DNA of 64,000 nt from Actinomycetes bacterium. Lineage in GTDB: Bacteria; Actinomycetota; Actinomycetes; Mycobacteriales; Mycobacteriaceae. This document shows, one piece after another, positions 30,958-38,674 of this stretch (positions are counted from its first letter, which is position 1; the number at the start of each line of letters is the position of its first letter). The stretch spans positions 62,001 to 126,000 of the forward strand of contig JAEYMI010000014.1 in NCBI GenBank assembly GCA_023461275.1, written 5' to 3'. Below the pieces are notes generated by a model that was not told the DNA's origin, searched no databases, and saw only the letters and a program-made list of their open reading frames with translations. A program made the translations under genes and the position numbers.

Positions 30958-31650
30958 TTATGCGCGCACGCCGAGACGTGCCAGGACGTCGGCGTCGATG
31001 GCGGTCAGTTCCGAGTCGATCGACTGGTGGGCGGTGCGGCGCTGCGCGGTAGGCATCGATTCGGCCGCGTCGACGGCGACCGCGAGGTTGTCGAGGCGCT
31101 GGGTCATCGCGACGACGAACTGCTTGCCCTCGGCGCTGCTGTCCTGCTCGGCGAGCTTGGCGACGGTGGAACGGGAGCTGGCGATGCGGGCCGAGAGGCT
31201 TGCGCCGTGACCGGAGAACTGACGCAGGACGTCGGGCGAGACACCGGCACGGTTGGCGGTCAGCGCGGTGATCTGGGCACGGGCGCCCACCGATGCGCGA
31301 TAGACGATCGGCACCACGATCGGCGCCAGCATCCGGGCGACGGTGAGGAAACGACGAACCCTGGCGGGGCTCAAGAACTTTGCGTCGGCAACCGCCTTGG
31401 CCTGTGCGGCCGCCGCTTTCGCCTCGGCGTTGACGACCTTCACCTGCGCCTTCGCTGCGGTGCGGTCGGTCCTGCGCTGATCCCGCTGGTCTCGGCGGCG
31501 GTACTTGCGTTCGTCCTTCAGCTTCGCCTTGTGGTTCCTGCGGCGCTCCTTGGCGTCGAGCTTGGCCTCCAGCTTCGCCTTGGCTTTGAGTGCCTTGCGT
31601 TCCGCCTTCCGCTGTGCGCGGTGTGCGCGGCTGGAAGAAAACAGACCCAT
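30958..31650 (-). CDS. DUF6474-type basic coiled-coil protein
   Basis: 230 residues from ATG at 31650 (GGTCTCCC context gives GAGAGGTCTCCC upstream); the frame to 31878 has no start signal. Residues 5-100 are extremely basic and helical (AQRKAERKALKAKAKLEAKLDAKERRR). A central hydrophobic part follows (FLTVARMLAPIVVPIVYRASVG), then a C-terminal helical region with LSARIASSRSTVAKLAEQD. It fits the DUF6474 family of Mycobacteriales, whose function is unknown. It is 68 bp upstream of the tail-anchored gene and may share its transcript. Confidence 0.78.
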   Translation of the reverse strand: MGLFSSSRAHRAQRKAERKALKAKAKLEAKLDAKERRRNHKAKLKDERKYRRRDQRDQRRTDRTAAKAQVKVVNAEAKAAAAQAKAVADAKFLSPARVRRFLTVARMLAPIVVPIVYRASVGARAQITALTANRAGVSPDVLRQFSGHGASLSARIASSRSTVAKLAEQDSSAEGKQFVVAMTQRLDNLAVAVDAAESMPTAQRRTAHQSIDSELTAIDADVLARLGVRA

Positions 31651-31766
31651 GGGAGACCTCTCGTGTCGTTCGCTTGTCGTAACCAGGATTACATAGGCTC
31701 GAGACGCAACGGTCCCTGAGGAGCAATTCGCCTCGACGCCGAAGACGAGGAAGGAGCCGGGACAAG

Positions 31767-33536
31767 GTGGTGGACGCCGAGGCGCACGACGCCGACCGTG
31801 AGGTCGTGGTGGCGGCGCGAGATCTGGTTGGATGCGAGCACCGACTGGCCCTCGACCACACGCCCGGCCTGACGCCACCTGTCACCCAGGACTCACCGGA
31901 GGTCACGCAACGCAAACAGGCTGCCGCCGATCACCGCGCCCGCATCCGCAGGTTCCTTGCGGGCGTGCACAGTGACGGTCCCCCGGGGACGTTCGCCGTC
32001 GTGGCCGCCGACGACCATCGGACCCGGGTTGCCCAGACATTGGCAGCCTGCGCACGCGGTGCCGACTGGATCTACAACGCCGACCTGCCCACCGATCACG
32101 ACCACGGACGCAAGGCGCATTCGGAACTCCTGGTGCGCGCCGACTCGGGCTACCTGCCGGTGATCGTGGTGAATCATCGTGTGAGCCAGCCTGTTTCGGC
32201 TGCCAAGAAAGCGGTGCGACCCGACGGCGGAACCATGATGAGCAGCCCGATGTGGGGCTGGATGCCGATGCGTGATCCCAATCGATCAGTCCGCAATCAG
32301 CGCCGGGATCTGATGAGACTCGCGCAGCTCTCCGCCATGCTCGGTGATCTCGGGCTCGGGCCGCAATCCGATTCAGACCGGGTGGGTGGCGTCATCGGAC
32401 TCGACGCCGACTGCATCGTCGTTCATTCCCTATCGGAACTGATCGGCGACTATCGGCAGACCTTTGACCGTCGCAAATCCATTGCCAGACAAGAGATTCA
32501 CACCGAACCCCGGCGCATCAACGAATGCCGGAGCTGCCCCTGGTGGACACGCTGCGGTCCCGAACTCACCGAGCGGCGCGACGTGAGCCTGGTGGTCACG
32601 GGCAACCAGGCCACCGTGCTCACCGGGATGGGCATCAGCACCATCGACGAACTGGCCCGCTATCCTGGCCCGGCGCCCGCGGACAGGGCTGGACGCGCAC
32701 CATTCGACGATGTGATCGTCTGTGCCGCAGCGTGGTTGGATGGGACCAAGCTGATCAGGCGAGTCGACGAGCCATCGGTCACCCGCGCCGACGTCGAGGT
32801 CGACGTCGACATGGAAAGCTACGGTGAAGACGGCGCCTACCTGTGGGGCACGCTGCTGACCGACACGTCCGACCCGACGCGAGAAGTGCGGTACCGGCCC
32901 TTCGTCACGTGGGATCCATTGCCGACACTTGACGAGTCCCGATCGTTCGCCGAGTTCTGGCAGTGGCTCACCGCCGAACGTGACGCAGCCCGAGCCGACG
33001 GAAAAACCTTTGCCGCATACTGCTATTCGCAGAGCGCGGAGAATCGGTGGCTGCTCTCGTCGGCGGATCGATTCATCGGGCGGCCCGGAATCCCGACCCG
33101 ACGAGAGGTCGAGGACTTCATCGGCTCCGACGAGTGGGTGGACATCTTCGAGGCGGTAGGGCGCAACTTCATCTGTCCGGATGGCAAGGGACTCAAGCGA
33201 ATCGCTCCGGTGGCGGGATTCGCCTGGCGGGATGCAGAGCCCAGCGGTGAGGCGTCGATGGGATGGTACCGAGAGGCCGTCGGAATGGGGGACTCCGACG
33301 TCGACCCGACCCAACGCACGCGGCTGCTCGAGTACAACGAAGACGACGTGCGGGCCACCAAGGTCTTGCGGGAATGGATCACCGATTCCGCCAAAGATGC
33401 TCTGCCGCACGAGGATCAGTACCTCGCGTTCCGGCGCGCCGAGCCCGGCGCGCCGGCGACGGAATCAGAACCGGAGCGCGCGCAGTCCGTCGAGGAACGA
33501 CCCGCTACCCAGCAGGGCGACGGCCCCGAGAAGTAG
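31767..33536 (+). CDS. TM0106-family RecB-like nuclease with RNase H-like domain
   Basis: 589 residues from GTG at 31767 (AAGGAG upstream). The N-terminal half fits the TM0106 RecB-like nuclease domain, with a C-x2-C-type cluster (NECRSCPWWTRCGPEL) like the Fe-S or Zn site of Cas4/RecB-like proteins. The C-terminal half, starting at VDVDMESYGEDGAYLWG, is a YprB-type RNase H-like exonuclease domain, and ends in YNEDDVRATKVLREW. The protein probably degrades nucleic acid in repair or turnover; the substrate is unknown. Its last 72 bp overlap the 3' end of the convergent gene, and the C-terminus is a non-conserved polar tail. Confidence 0.85.
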   Translation: MVDAEAHDADREVVVAARDLVGCEHRLALDHTPGLTPPVTQDSPEVTQRKQAAADHRARIRRFLAGVHSDGPPGTFAVVAADDHRTRVAQTLAACARGADWIYNADLPTDHDHGRKAHSELLVRADSGYLPVIVVNHRVSQPVSAAKKAVRPDGGTMMSSPMWGWMPMRDPNRSVRNQRRDLMRLAQLSAMLGDLGLGPQSDSDRVGGVIGLDADCIVVHSLSELIGDYRQTFDRRKSIARQEIHTEPRRINECRSCPWWTRCGPELTERRDVSLVVTGNQATVLTGMGISTIDELARYPGPAPADRAGRAPFDDVIVCAAAWLDGTKLIRRVDEPSVTRADVEVDVDMESYGEDGAYLWGTLLTDTSDPTREVRYRPFVTWDPLPTLDESRSFAEFWQWLTAERDAARADGKTFAAYCYSQSAENRWLLSSADRFIGRPGIPTRREVEDFIGSDEWVDIFEAVGRNFICPDGKGLKRIAPVAGFAWRDAEPSGEASMGWYREAVGMGDSDVDPTQRTRLLEYNEDDVRATKVLREWITDSAKDALPHEDQYLAFRRAEPGAPATESEPERAQSVEERPATQQGDGPEK

Positions 33537-34514
33537 CAAAGCCCCGGGTGCGAGCCCGATGATGATGTTCCGCAAGGCCGAGACCTGTTCGGTCGGCCGT
33601 ACGGTCGGTGGTGCCGCGGACGGCGCCTCCGCCGGAGTCGGCTGGGACTGGGCGAGGGCGAGGGAGCTCTCGGACGGTCGAGCCGGCGGTTGCGCAGCAA
33701 CAGGTTGGGGTTCGACGACCTGCGGCGCTGCAACGACTGGTACCGGGACGACAGGTATCGGGACGACCGGCGCCGGCGCGGCCGGTGGTGCCGGCTGATT
33801 CGGCGGACTCGGCGGGTTCGGGCTTTCGGGCGGGAGCGCCGGGATCGCGTTCTCGGCCCGAGTAGGCGTGGTCGTCGTCGTCGCCGCCGCCGCCGTCGTC
33901 GTGGTCGGGGGCTCGGTCGTCGAAGGTTCGGTCGAGGTAGTGGGTTCGCTCGTGCTCGGGTCGGTTGTGCTCGGGTCAGTTGTGGTGGGTTCGGTGGTGG
34001 TCGGTGCCGAACTGGTGGTCGGTACCGATGTCGTGGGTGGGTTTGTTGTCGGCGGGTTGGTGGTCGGGGCCGGATGTGGATGGTGGTGATCGTGTCCATG
34101 GCCATTCCACTGGCCGCCGCCCCACTGGCCACCGCCACCGCCCCACTGGCCGCCACCGGATGCGCCGCCGCCCGTCGGGCCGGTGCCGCCGCCTGTCTGG
34201 CTGCCACCGGACTGACCGCCACCGGACTGACCGCCACCCCACTGGCCACCGCCGCCAGCGGAACCATGCGATCCGGGTGATCCAGCGCTGTTGCCGCCCC
34301 CGGACTGCCCCTGGCCGCTGCCTGAGCCGCCTCCCGCGGCTCCGTTGCCGCTTCCGTGACCCGATGAGCCATGTGAGCCCTGCGAACCACCGGACGGCTC
34401 CGACACAGCCAGCCCCGAACCGACCGCCAGGACGCCCAGCGCCGCGACCAACGCCAGCGTTACCAGCGTTTTTCGTGGCCGAAGAGGCCCGCGAGTCGGT
34501 ACTCGATGTGACAT
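33465..34514 (-). CDS. Gly/Ser- and Thr/Pro-rich surface protein with C-terminal anchor
   Basis: 349 residues from ATG at 34514, behind GGGGGAAA; the frame to 34562 is ignored. An N-terminal helix (TLVTLALVAALGVLAVGSGLAV) acts as signal or anchor. Next come a Gly/Ser region with WGGGQ units (about 50-150), a His-rich patch (NGHGHDHHHPHP), a Thr/Pro/Ser tract of TTEPTT/TTDPST units, a Pro/Val tract, and a final hydrophobic helix (IIIGLAPGALLLLGAVALLG). It is a low-complexity envelope protein. The His patch could bind metal. Its coding 3' end overlaps the nuclease gene by 72 bp. Confidence 0.75.
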   Translation of the reverse strand: MSHRVPTRGPLRPRKTLVTLALVAALGVLAVGSGLAVSEPSGGSQGSHGSSGHGSGNGAAGGGSGSGQGQSGGGNSAGSPGSHGSAGGGGQWGGGQSGGGQSGGSQTGGGTGPTGGGASGGGQWGGGGGQWGGGQWNGHGHDHHHPHPAPTTNPPTTNPPTTSVPTTSSAPTTTEPTTTDPSTTDPSTSEPTTSTEPSTTEPPTTTTAAAATTTTTPTRAENAIPALPPESPNPPSPPNQPAPPAAPAPVVPIPVVPVPVVAAPQVVEPQPVAAQPPARPSESSLALAQSQPTPAEAPSAAPPTVRPTEQVSALRNIIIGLAPGALLLLGAVALLGSGSFLDGLRALRF

Positions 34515-34812
34515 GATTTCCCCCAGGGTGGTGCAGCATCTGCGAATCGCGGATTCGGTCACGCCACGGTCACGGGGAGGTGGCCGGGGAGTGGCTTAGG
34601 CCGGAGCGTTTGCCAAACAAATATCAGGTAGTGCACAATATTCACTATCAACTGTGAAGAATGCCACAGCGGGTGTTCGTTACACGATTGCCACAGGTGA
34701 TACGCAATACATCGTACGTTCAGGTAGGTTCTGATCGTAACGATCGTTGCATTGGGGATGCACGGGGGTTTTTAATGTTTGCAAGTTCAAGTTCTGTTTG
34801 GCGGGGAGAATC
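34515..34812. promoter_or_regulatory. AT-rich divergent control region for the surface protein and the XRE cassette
   Basis: About 300 bp, clearly more AT-rich than its surroundings. It contains a perfect 10-bp palindrome AACGATCGTT (34739-34748), and TTCAC...GTGAA spaced by 8 bp near 34648. These are candidate operators for the EspR-like regulator encoded next to it. Confidence 0.5.
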
Positions 34813-35388
34813 ATGACGGCACGAGGAACACAAACACCTCACGGTCATACAGGCCAGTGGGACGACGACGCATTCGGCGACTCGGAAGCGAGCGCGCTCG
34901 ATCCCGGTCTGTTCGCGCGCCGTCTGGAGGAGCTCTTCCGGACCGTTCCGGGACCCAATGGTCGGGCGTACAGCGCGAAGGCGATCGCGGCACGGTCCAC
35001 CGAGCGCGGTTTCCGCCTCGGTGAGTCGTACCTGAGCCAGCTGCGCTCGGGGAAGGCCAAGTCGCCGTCGTTCCGCACGGTCGAGGGCATCGCGGCGGCG
35101 TTCGGCGTCGACGTTCACTACTTCCTCGAAGACCGCGCCGCACAGCGCACCCGGGACGAGATCGACCTGATGCGCTTGCAGGCCGACACCAACGTGCAGC
35201 TGGCAGCGTTCCGTCTCGCCGGTCTGTCCAGCGACAGCGTCACCGTGGTCAACGAACTGATCAAGGTGCTCCGGCAGCAGCAGGGGCTCCCGAAGGATCC
35301 GCCGGACGTCATCGCCGCGGGTCTGACCGACGACGAAGTGGCCGATCAGCGGCTGCGTGTCGTCGGTGGTCAACCGCCCACTGAGTGA
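34813..35388 (+). CDS. EspR-like XRE-family HTH regulator
   Basis: 191 residues from ATG at 34813 (GGGGAG upstream; the frame opens at 34747 but without a ribosome-binding site). After a 25-residue polar lead, the HTH domain (about 30-105) has FARRLEELFRTVPGPNGRAYSAKAIAARS, SYLSQLRSGKAKSPSFRTVEGIAAAFGV and VHYFLED. The layout, including YLSQLRSG, matches EspR/nucleoid-type XRE regulators of Mycobacteriales. A helical C-terminal region (about 110-160) resembles the EspR dimerisation part. It is first in a cassette with an ImmA/IrrE protease, a 31-aa ORF and a 7-TM protein, and it probably autoregulates through the palindrome upstream. Confidence 0.85.
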   Translation: MTARGTQTPHGHTGQWDDDAFGDSEASALDPGLFARRLEELFRTVPGPNGRAYSAKAIAARSTERGFRLGESYLSQLRSGKAKSPSFRTVEGIAAAFGVDVHYFLEDRAAQRTRDEIDLMRLQADTNVQLAAFRLAGLSSDSVTVVNELIKVLRQQQGLPKDPPDVIAAGLTDDEVADQRLRVVGGQPPTE

Positions 35389-35429
35389 CGTGAAGCCCGG
35401 TGACGTTAAGCCCGGTGACCTGACACCCG
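35385..35429. repeat. Three 15-bp tandem repeats between regulator and protease genes
   Basis: Units at 35385-35399, 35400-35414 and 35415-35429 (GTGACGTGAAGCCCG, GTGACGTTAAGCCCG, then a diverged third). They begin at the stop codon of the XRE gene (35386-35388) and fill most of the 59-bp gap before the protease gene. Confidence 0.8.
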
Positions 35430-35447
35430 CGAACCGGGAGCGGTGAG

Positions 35448-35957
35448 ATGCGGAGCGAGAAGTCGCTCCGCGTCCTTGCCCGAAACACGTTGCGCGGACT
35501 GGATCTCGATCTGCCGCTGGACGTGACCCAACTCTGCGATCGCTTCGGCGTTCGCCGGGGTCGCGCCATCCGGCTGATCGCGCATCCTCTCCCGTCCGGG
35601 GTACCCAATGGGATCTGGCTGGCCGCCGAGGATGCCGACTATTTCTTCTATCAGGCGAATACGACACGTCTGCATCAGGACCAGATCATCATCCACGAGT
35701 TCGGCCATCTCATCGCCGGACACCAGATGATCGGTGCCTCGCTGGAGGGTCTTGCGGGCGGCCCCTCCGACGACGAGTCCGACGCGGCGCTGCGTCGAAC
35801 CTGCTACTCCGATGAACGCGAATGGGAAGCCGAAATGCTTGCCTCGCTCATTCTCACCTGGGCTCAGGACGCCACCTCCGCGGTCCAGGCAACAGCCGAC
35901 GACGACGGTCTGCGAGGATTACAGCGACTGTTCGGGGGACACCGGGGGTGGTTGTAG
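35448..35957 (+). CDS. ImmA/IrrE-family metallopeptidase-like protein
   Basis: 169 residues from ATG at 35448 (GGGAGC upstream). The zincin core HEFGH is at residues 83-87, followed by an acidic helix (REWEAEMLASLIL, about 125-136) that supplies the third metal ligand, as in ImmA/IrrE proteins. The N-terminal part (LPLDVTQLCDRFGV...GIWLAAEDADYFFY) fits the family too. ImmA cleaves an HTH repressor, and IrrE activates DNA-damage responses; the adjacent XRE regulator is the obvious candidate target. The stop TAG overlaps the GTG of the next ORF (TAGTG). Confidence 0.88.
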   Translation: MRSEKSLRVLARNTLRGLDLDLPLDVTQLCDRFGVRRGRAIRLIAHPLPSGVPNGIWLAAEDADYFFYQANTTRLHQDQIIIHEFGHLIAGHQMIGASLEGLAGGPSDDESDAALRRTCYSDEREWEAEMLASLILTWAQDATSAVQATADDDGLRGLQRLFGGHRGWL

Positions 35958-36052
35958 TGACAGTGGACGTGAATTCCGTGATTCCAGTGGCGGCAATTCA
36001 GGCGGCGGCGGTTCCAATGGCAGCGTCGGCCGTGGCCGTAGCGCGATGGTGA
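35957..36052 (+). CDS. Predicted 31-residue hydrophobic peptide
   Basis: Frame from GTG at 35957 (sharing its G with the protease stop TAG) to TGA at 36050-36052, which overlaps the ATG of the 7-TM gene (36046). The product begins MTVDVNSVIPVAAIQAAAV and ends AVARW: a short Ala/Val-rich amphipathic peptide with no other charged residues in its core. Overlap at both ends (TAGTG and ATGGTGA) is the pattern of translational coupling and is unlikely by chance, since the other frame between the genes has no start codon. Inference: a small hydrophobic peptide, possibly exported or sensed. Internal starts (35963, 35969, 35978) are possible. Confidence 0.5.
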   Translation: MTVDVNSVIPVAAIQAAAVPMAASAVAVARW

Positions 36053-37155
36053 TCGTCGGGAGCCTGAACACGCTCGCGCTGATCGTGTTCACGGTCGCCC
36101 TGTGTTGGCGGCTCGATCAGATCCGACGCCACGGCGGCGGACTGCAAGCTGTCGCCATGACCGTCTCGATCGCGGCCCTGACCCTGGCTTTCGTGGTGGC
36201 CAACCACGATGTGAGCGAGGCCATCGACACGTTGACGTTCACCGGCGCGCAACGCGTGACGTTCTATGCGCTGCTCGCGATCGGGGTGGCCGCGCTGATC
36301 ATCGTGTTCTTCTTCGGTTCCCGGGGCGTGAGCCGCGAGCGTCGTGCCGGCATCGAAGCCGTGCCGCTCGTGGTGGCACTGATCGGGCTCCAGGTCACCA
36401 TGCTGCTCACTCCGGTCGACGTACGCACCGACCGGTTGTCGGACATGTCGGTCCGCGAGGTCGGGTTCGCGTTGTTCTTCCTGATCGCCAGCGGATATCT
36501 GGTCTACGGCTTCCTCTCGTGCGCGCGCAGCGTCCGGAAATTCGTGAAGGTCGCCGACGGCTATCTGCGCGTGTCGCTGACCGTCGTCGCGCTGGCACTG
36601 GGTCTGCTGGTCCTCGGTTCACTCGCCCAGATCCTGTTCGTCCTGCTCGGGGTCATGGGATTCACCGGCGACGACTGGCTGCTGTCGGCGTCGACGATCC
36701 TGTCGGCGGCCGGTGTGGTCGGCTTTTTGCTCGGGGTGAGTTATCCGATGCTGCACGCGCGCTGGCGGTCGATGATGGCCCGTCGTCGCAGCGACCGCGA
36801 AGACCGCGAGCTCAAACCATTGTGGTCGCTGGTCACCGAGGCGATCCCGGAGGTGGTCCTACCCAGCAAGCGCCGCTACAGCGCTCGGGTACGCCTTCAT
36901 CGTCGAGTCGTGGAGACCCGCGACGCGTTGACCCAGCTCAGCCCGGCATTACCGGCGGATTTCGAAGCGGCCGAGCCCGACACCCAGGCCGCCATGCTGC
37001 GGGCCGCGGTGCAGGAGTACGTCGACGGTGGTCCCGTCCGGGGCCCGGTCCGCGACATCCTGCCGAGCCAGGGCAGTGGGATTCACGCCGATGTCGCGCC
37101 GCTGCTCCGGTTGGCCCGCGGGATCGAGTCGTCGGGCGCGACGATCAGCCGCTGA
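36046..37155 (+). CDS. MAB_1171c-type 7-TM protein with C-terminal soluble domain
   Basis: 369 residues from ATG at 36046 (GTG 36049 also possible). Seven hydrophobic helices lie at about 3-22, 33-54, 66-88, 98-120, 132-155, 172-200 and 207-235. They are followed by a cytosolic domain (about 245-369) with SVTEAIPEVVLPSKRR-like and LHRRVVETRDALTQL segments, resembling DUF6545/MAB_1171c-type proteins annotated as putative transporters. Its start overlaps the 31-aa ORF, and its end overlaps the convergent GDT1 gene by 11 bp. Transport, or sensing of the peptide, is inferred from context only. Confidence 0.75.
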   Translation: MVIVGSLNTLALIVFTVALCWRLDQIRRHGGGLQAVAMTVSIAALTLAFVVANHDVSEAIDTLTFTGAQRVTFYALLAIGVAALIIVFFFGSRGVSRERRAGIEAVPLVVALIGLQVTMLLTPVDVRTDRLSDMSVREVGFALFFLIASGYLVYGFLSCARSVRKFVKVADGYLRVSLTVVALALGLLVLGSLAQILFVLLGVMGFTGDDWLLSASTILSAAGVVGFLLGVSYPMLHARWRSMMARRRSDREDRELKPLWSLVTEAIPEVVLPSKRRYSARVRLHRRVVETRDALTQLSPALPADFEAAEPDTQAAMLRAAVQEYVDGGPVRGPVRDILPSQGSGIHADVAPLLRLARGIESSGATISR

Positions 37156-37897
37156 CCGAGGGCGACGACGGGGTGTCGCTGTCGATCGCCGAATCGTCGG
37201 TGTCTGAGTGCGAGGCGTTGCGGGCCCGGTTGGCATGCGTCCACCGGATGTAGATTCCGCCGGCCACCAGCAATCCGGCCACACCCGAGAGCGTCAGCGC
37301 GATGGTCGTCGTCGACGCCCCGCTCAGGCCCTCGTAGAGCAGCCAGGCGCCGAAACCGAAGAACAGCACGGCAGCACCTCGGGCGATGACCTTCTCCGGC
37401 AGATGCTTGCCGAGCACCGCACCGATCGCGATGGCCAGCGCGTCCGCGGCGACCATGCCGATCGTCGAACCGATCCAGACGCCCAGCCAGTCGTTGTTGG
37501 TCGACAGGGTGATGGTGGCCAGCATCGTCTTGTCGCCGAGTTCGGCGAGGAAGAACGACGATATGACCGCGAAGAACACCGACGCGCCGACGCGCTCGGC
37601 CTTGACCGCCTCGTCGTCGTCGAGGGCATCACCGCGCAGCGTCCACAGGCCGAAGACGACCATCGCGACGCCGGCCAGGACCGACATCAGGCTCGTCGGG
37701 ATCGACAGACCGAGGAAGTGCCCGAAGAACACCGACACCGCGTGCACCGCGGTGGTGGCGACGGTGATGGCCAACAGGACCACCCACCAGCGGTAGCGCA
37801 GGGCATAGGTCATGGCCATCAGCTGTGACTTGTCACCGAGTTCGGCGACGAAGATCACGCCGAAGCTGAGGAGCAGGGCAGCAATCACCCGACCCAA
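37145..37897 (-). CDS. TMEM165/GDT1 family cation transporter
   Basis: 250 residues from TTG at 37897 (GTG at 37888 is an alternative). The family's two diagnostic motifs are both present: VAELGDKSQ (about 18-26) and LAELGDKTML (about 117-126), in two three-helix repeats, plus a final helix and a polar tail. Bacterial members export or import Mn2+/Ca2+ (yybP-type in many genomes, MneA-like). An upstream near-palindrome (37964-37980) is a candidate metalloregulator site. The coding 3' end overlaps the 7-TM gene by 11 bp. Confidence 0.9.
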   Translation of the reverse strand: MGRVIAALLLSFGVIFVAELGDKSQLMAMTYALRYRWWVVLLAITVATTAVHAVSVFFGHFLGLSIPTSLMSVLAGVAMVVFGLWTLRGDALDDDEAVKAERVGASVFFAVISSFFLAELGDKTMLATITLSTNNDWLGVWIGSTIGMVAADALAIAIGAVLGKHLPEKVIARGAAVLFFGFGAWLLYEGLSGASTTTIALTLSGVAGLLVAGGIYIRWTHANRARNASHSDTDDSAIDSDTPSSPSVSG

Positions 37898-37904
37898 GGT
37901 ACGG

Positions 37905-37914
37905 AGGTTAGGCT
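37905..37914 (-). promoter_or_regulatory. DtxR-type half-site before the GDT1 gene
   Basis: AGGTTAGGCT matches half of the DtxR/IdeR consensus (TTAGGTTAGGCTAACCTAA) and the same decamer occurs in the ferritin box at 54484-54502. It lies just outside the start, on the plus strand reading; only the half-site is conserved. Confidence 0.35.
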
Positions 37915-37963
37915 GCGCTCCGCAACTGATCGCCTACCCTATTTGCCCAGGTAGGAGCATCAA

Positions 37964-37980
37964 AACCTAAAGTTTGGGTT
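37964..37980. promoter_or_regulatory. 17-bp near-palindrome, candidate metalloregulator operator
   Basis: AACCTAAAGTTTGGGTT is palindromic with one mismatch. It is 67 bp upstream of the GDT1 start, and the core AACCTAAA resembles DtxR/MntR-family operator halves. Regulation by manganese is an inference. Confidence 0.45.
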
Positions 37981-38001
37981 CCCTTAACCCATCCGCGCAG
38001 C

Positions 38002-38526
38002 TCAGGCCGCGAGGAGCATCGCAAGCACGGCGGTGTCGGGGTCGGCGTTGGGGTCGATACCGATCTGGTTACGCAGCGTCACCACGGTCCCGTCGGCCTC
38101 GGCCTCGGCCCATCCCGCGCGATGCTCGAGCCCGAGTTCGGGCAGACCGGGCAGCAACACGCAGCCCGACGCCACGTCGGCGCACTCCGGCAGCGACGGC
38201 CGGGTCCGCGACGGCGGATGCAGCATCATCAGCGCCGGTGGGTTGGTGAGGAAGCGGCCGGCTTCCAGGAAACTGTCGTCGACGACGTTGCCGACGGCGA
38301 CCATCATCCCGACGGCGTCGTCGTCGGCGTCGTCGGGACGGTCCTCGACGACCCCGAAGATCGTGGTGGTCGGCAGAAAACCGGGGCGGCAGGCGATTCG
38401 CACCGACGCCACCAGGGTTTGGGTCCACTCCAATGTGGACTGCGGCCACCGACCCGAGATGAGAATTCCGTTCAATTCACCTTCATGGTGAAACGGTGTG
38501 AGCCCGATGGGAATTGAGGCTGTCAT
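38002..38526 (-). CDS. Protein of unknown function
   Basis: 174 residues from ATG at 38526, with GGGAGGA 6 nt upstream. It starts MTASIPIGLTPFHHEGELNG and is predicted soluble, with a mixed alpha/beta composition. A run of acidic residues (EDRPDDADDDAVG) sits in the middle. No family, signal peptide or membrane segment is seen. It is divergent from the ECF importer gene, 148 bp away, and upstream of the GDT1 gene in the same direction. Confidence 0.65.
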   Translation of the reverse strand: MTASIPIGLTPFHHEGELNGILISGRWPQSTLEWTQTLVASVRIACRPGFLPTTTIFGVVEDRPDDADDDAVGMMVAVGNVVDDSFLEAGRFLTNPPALMMLHPPSRTRPSLPECADVASGCVLLPGLPELGLEHRAGWAEAEADGTVVTLRNQIGIDPNADPDTAVLAMLLAA

Positions 38527-38674
38527 GGCTGTCCTCCCGCTGGTGAAGGCATCTGTTCACAAAGAATCCACCCGCGCCATACAGAAGACAACTCGAACAC
38601 GGCTGTTGTGACGGTTCTTTTACACGCCGTAACCGGCGAACAGGCACAACCGGACAGCCAGGCACACTGGTGAG

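Noticed and set aside
35734..36045. Upstream extension of the 7-TM protein frame
   Set aside because: The extended frame lies inside the ImmA/IrrE gene and lacks a start codon near a ribosome-binding site. ATG at 36046 is the first supported start.
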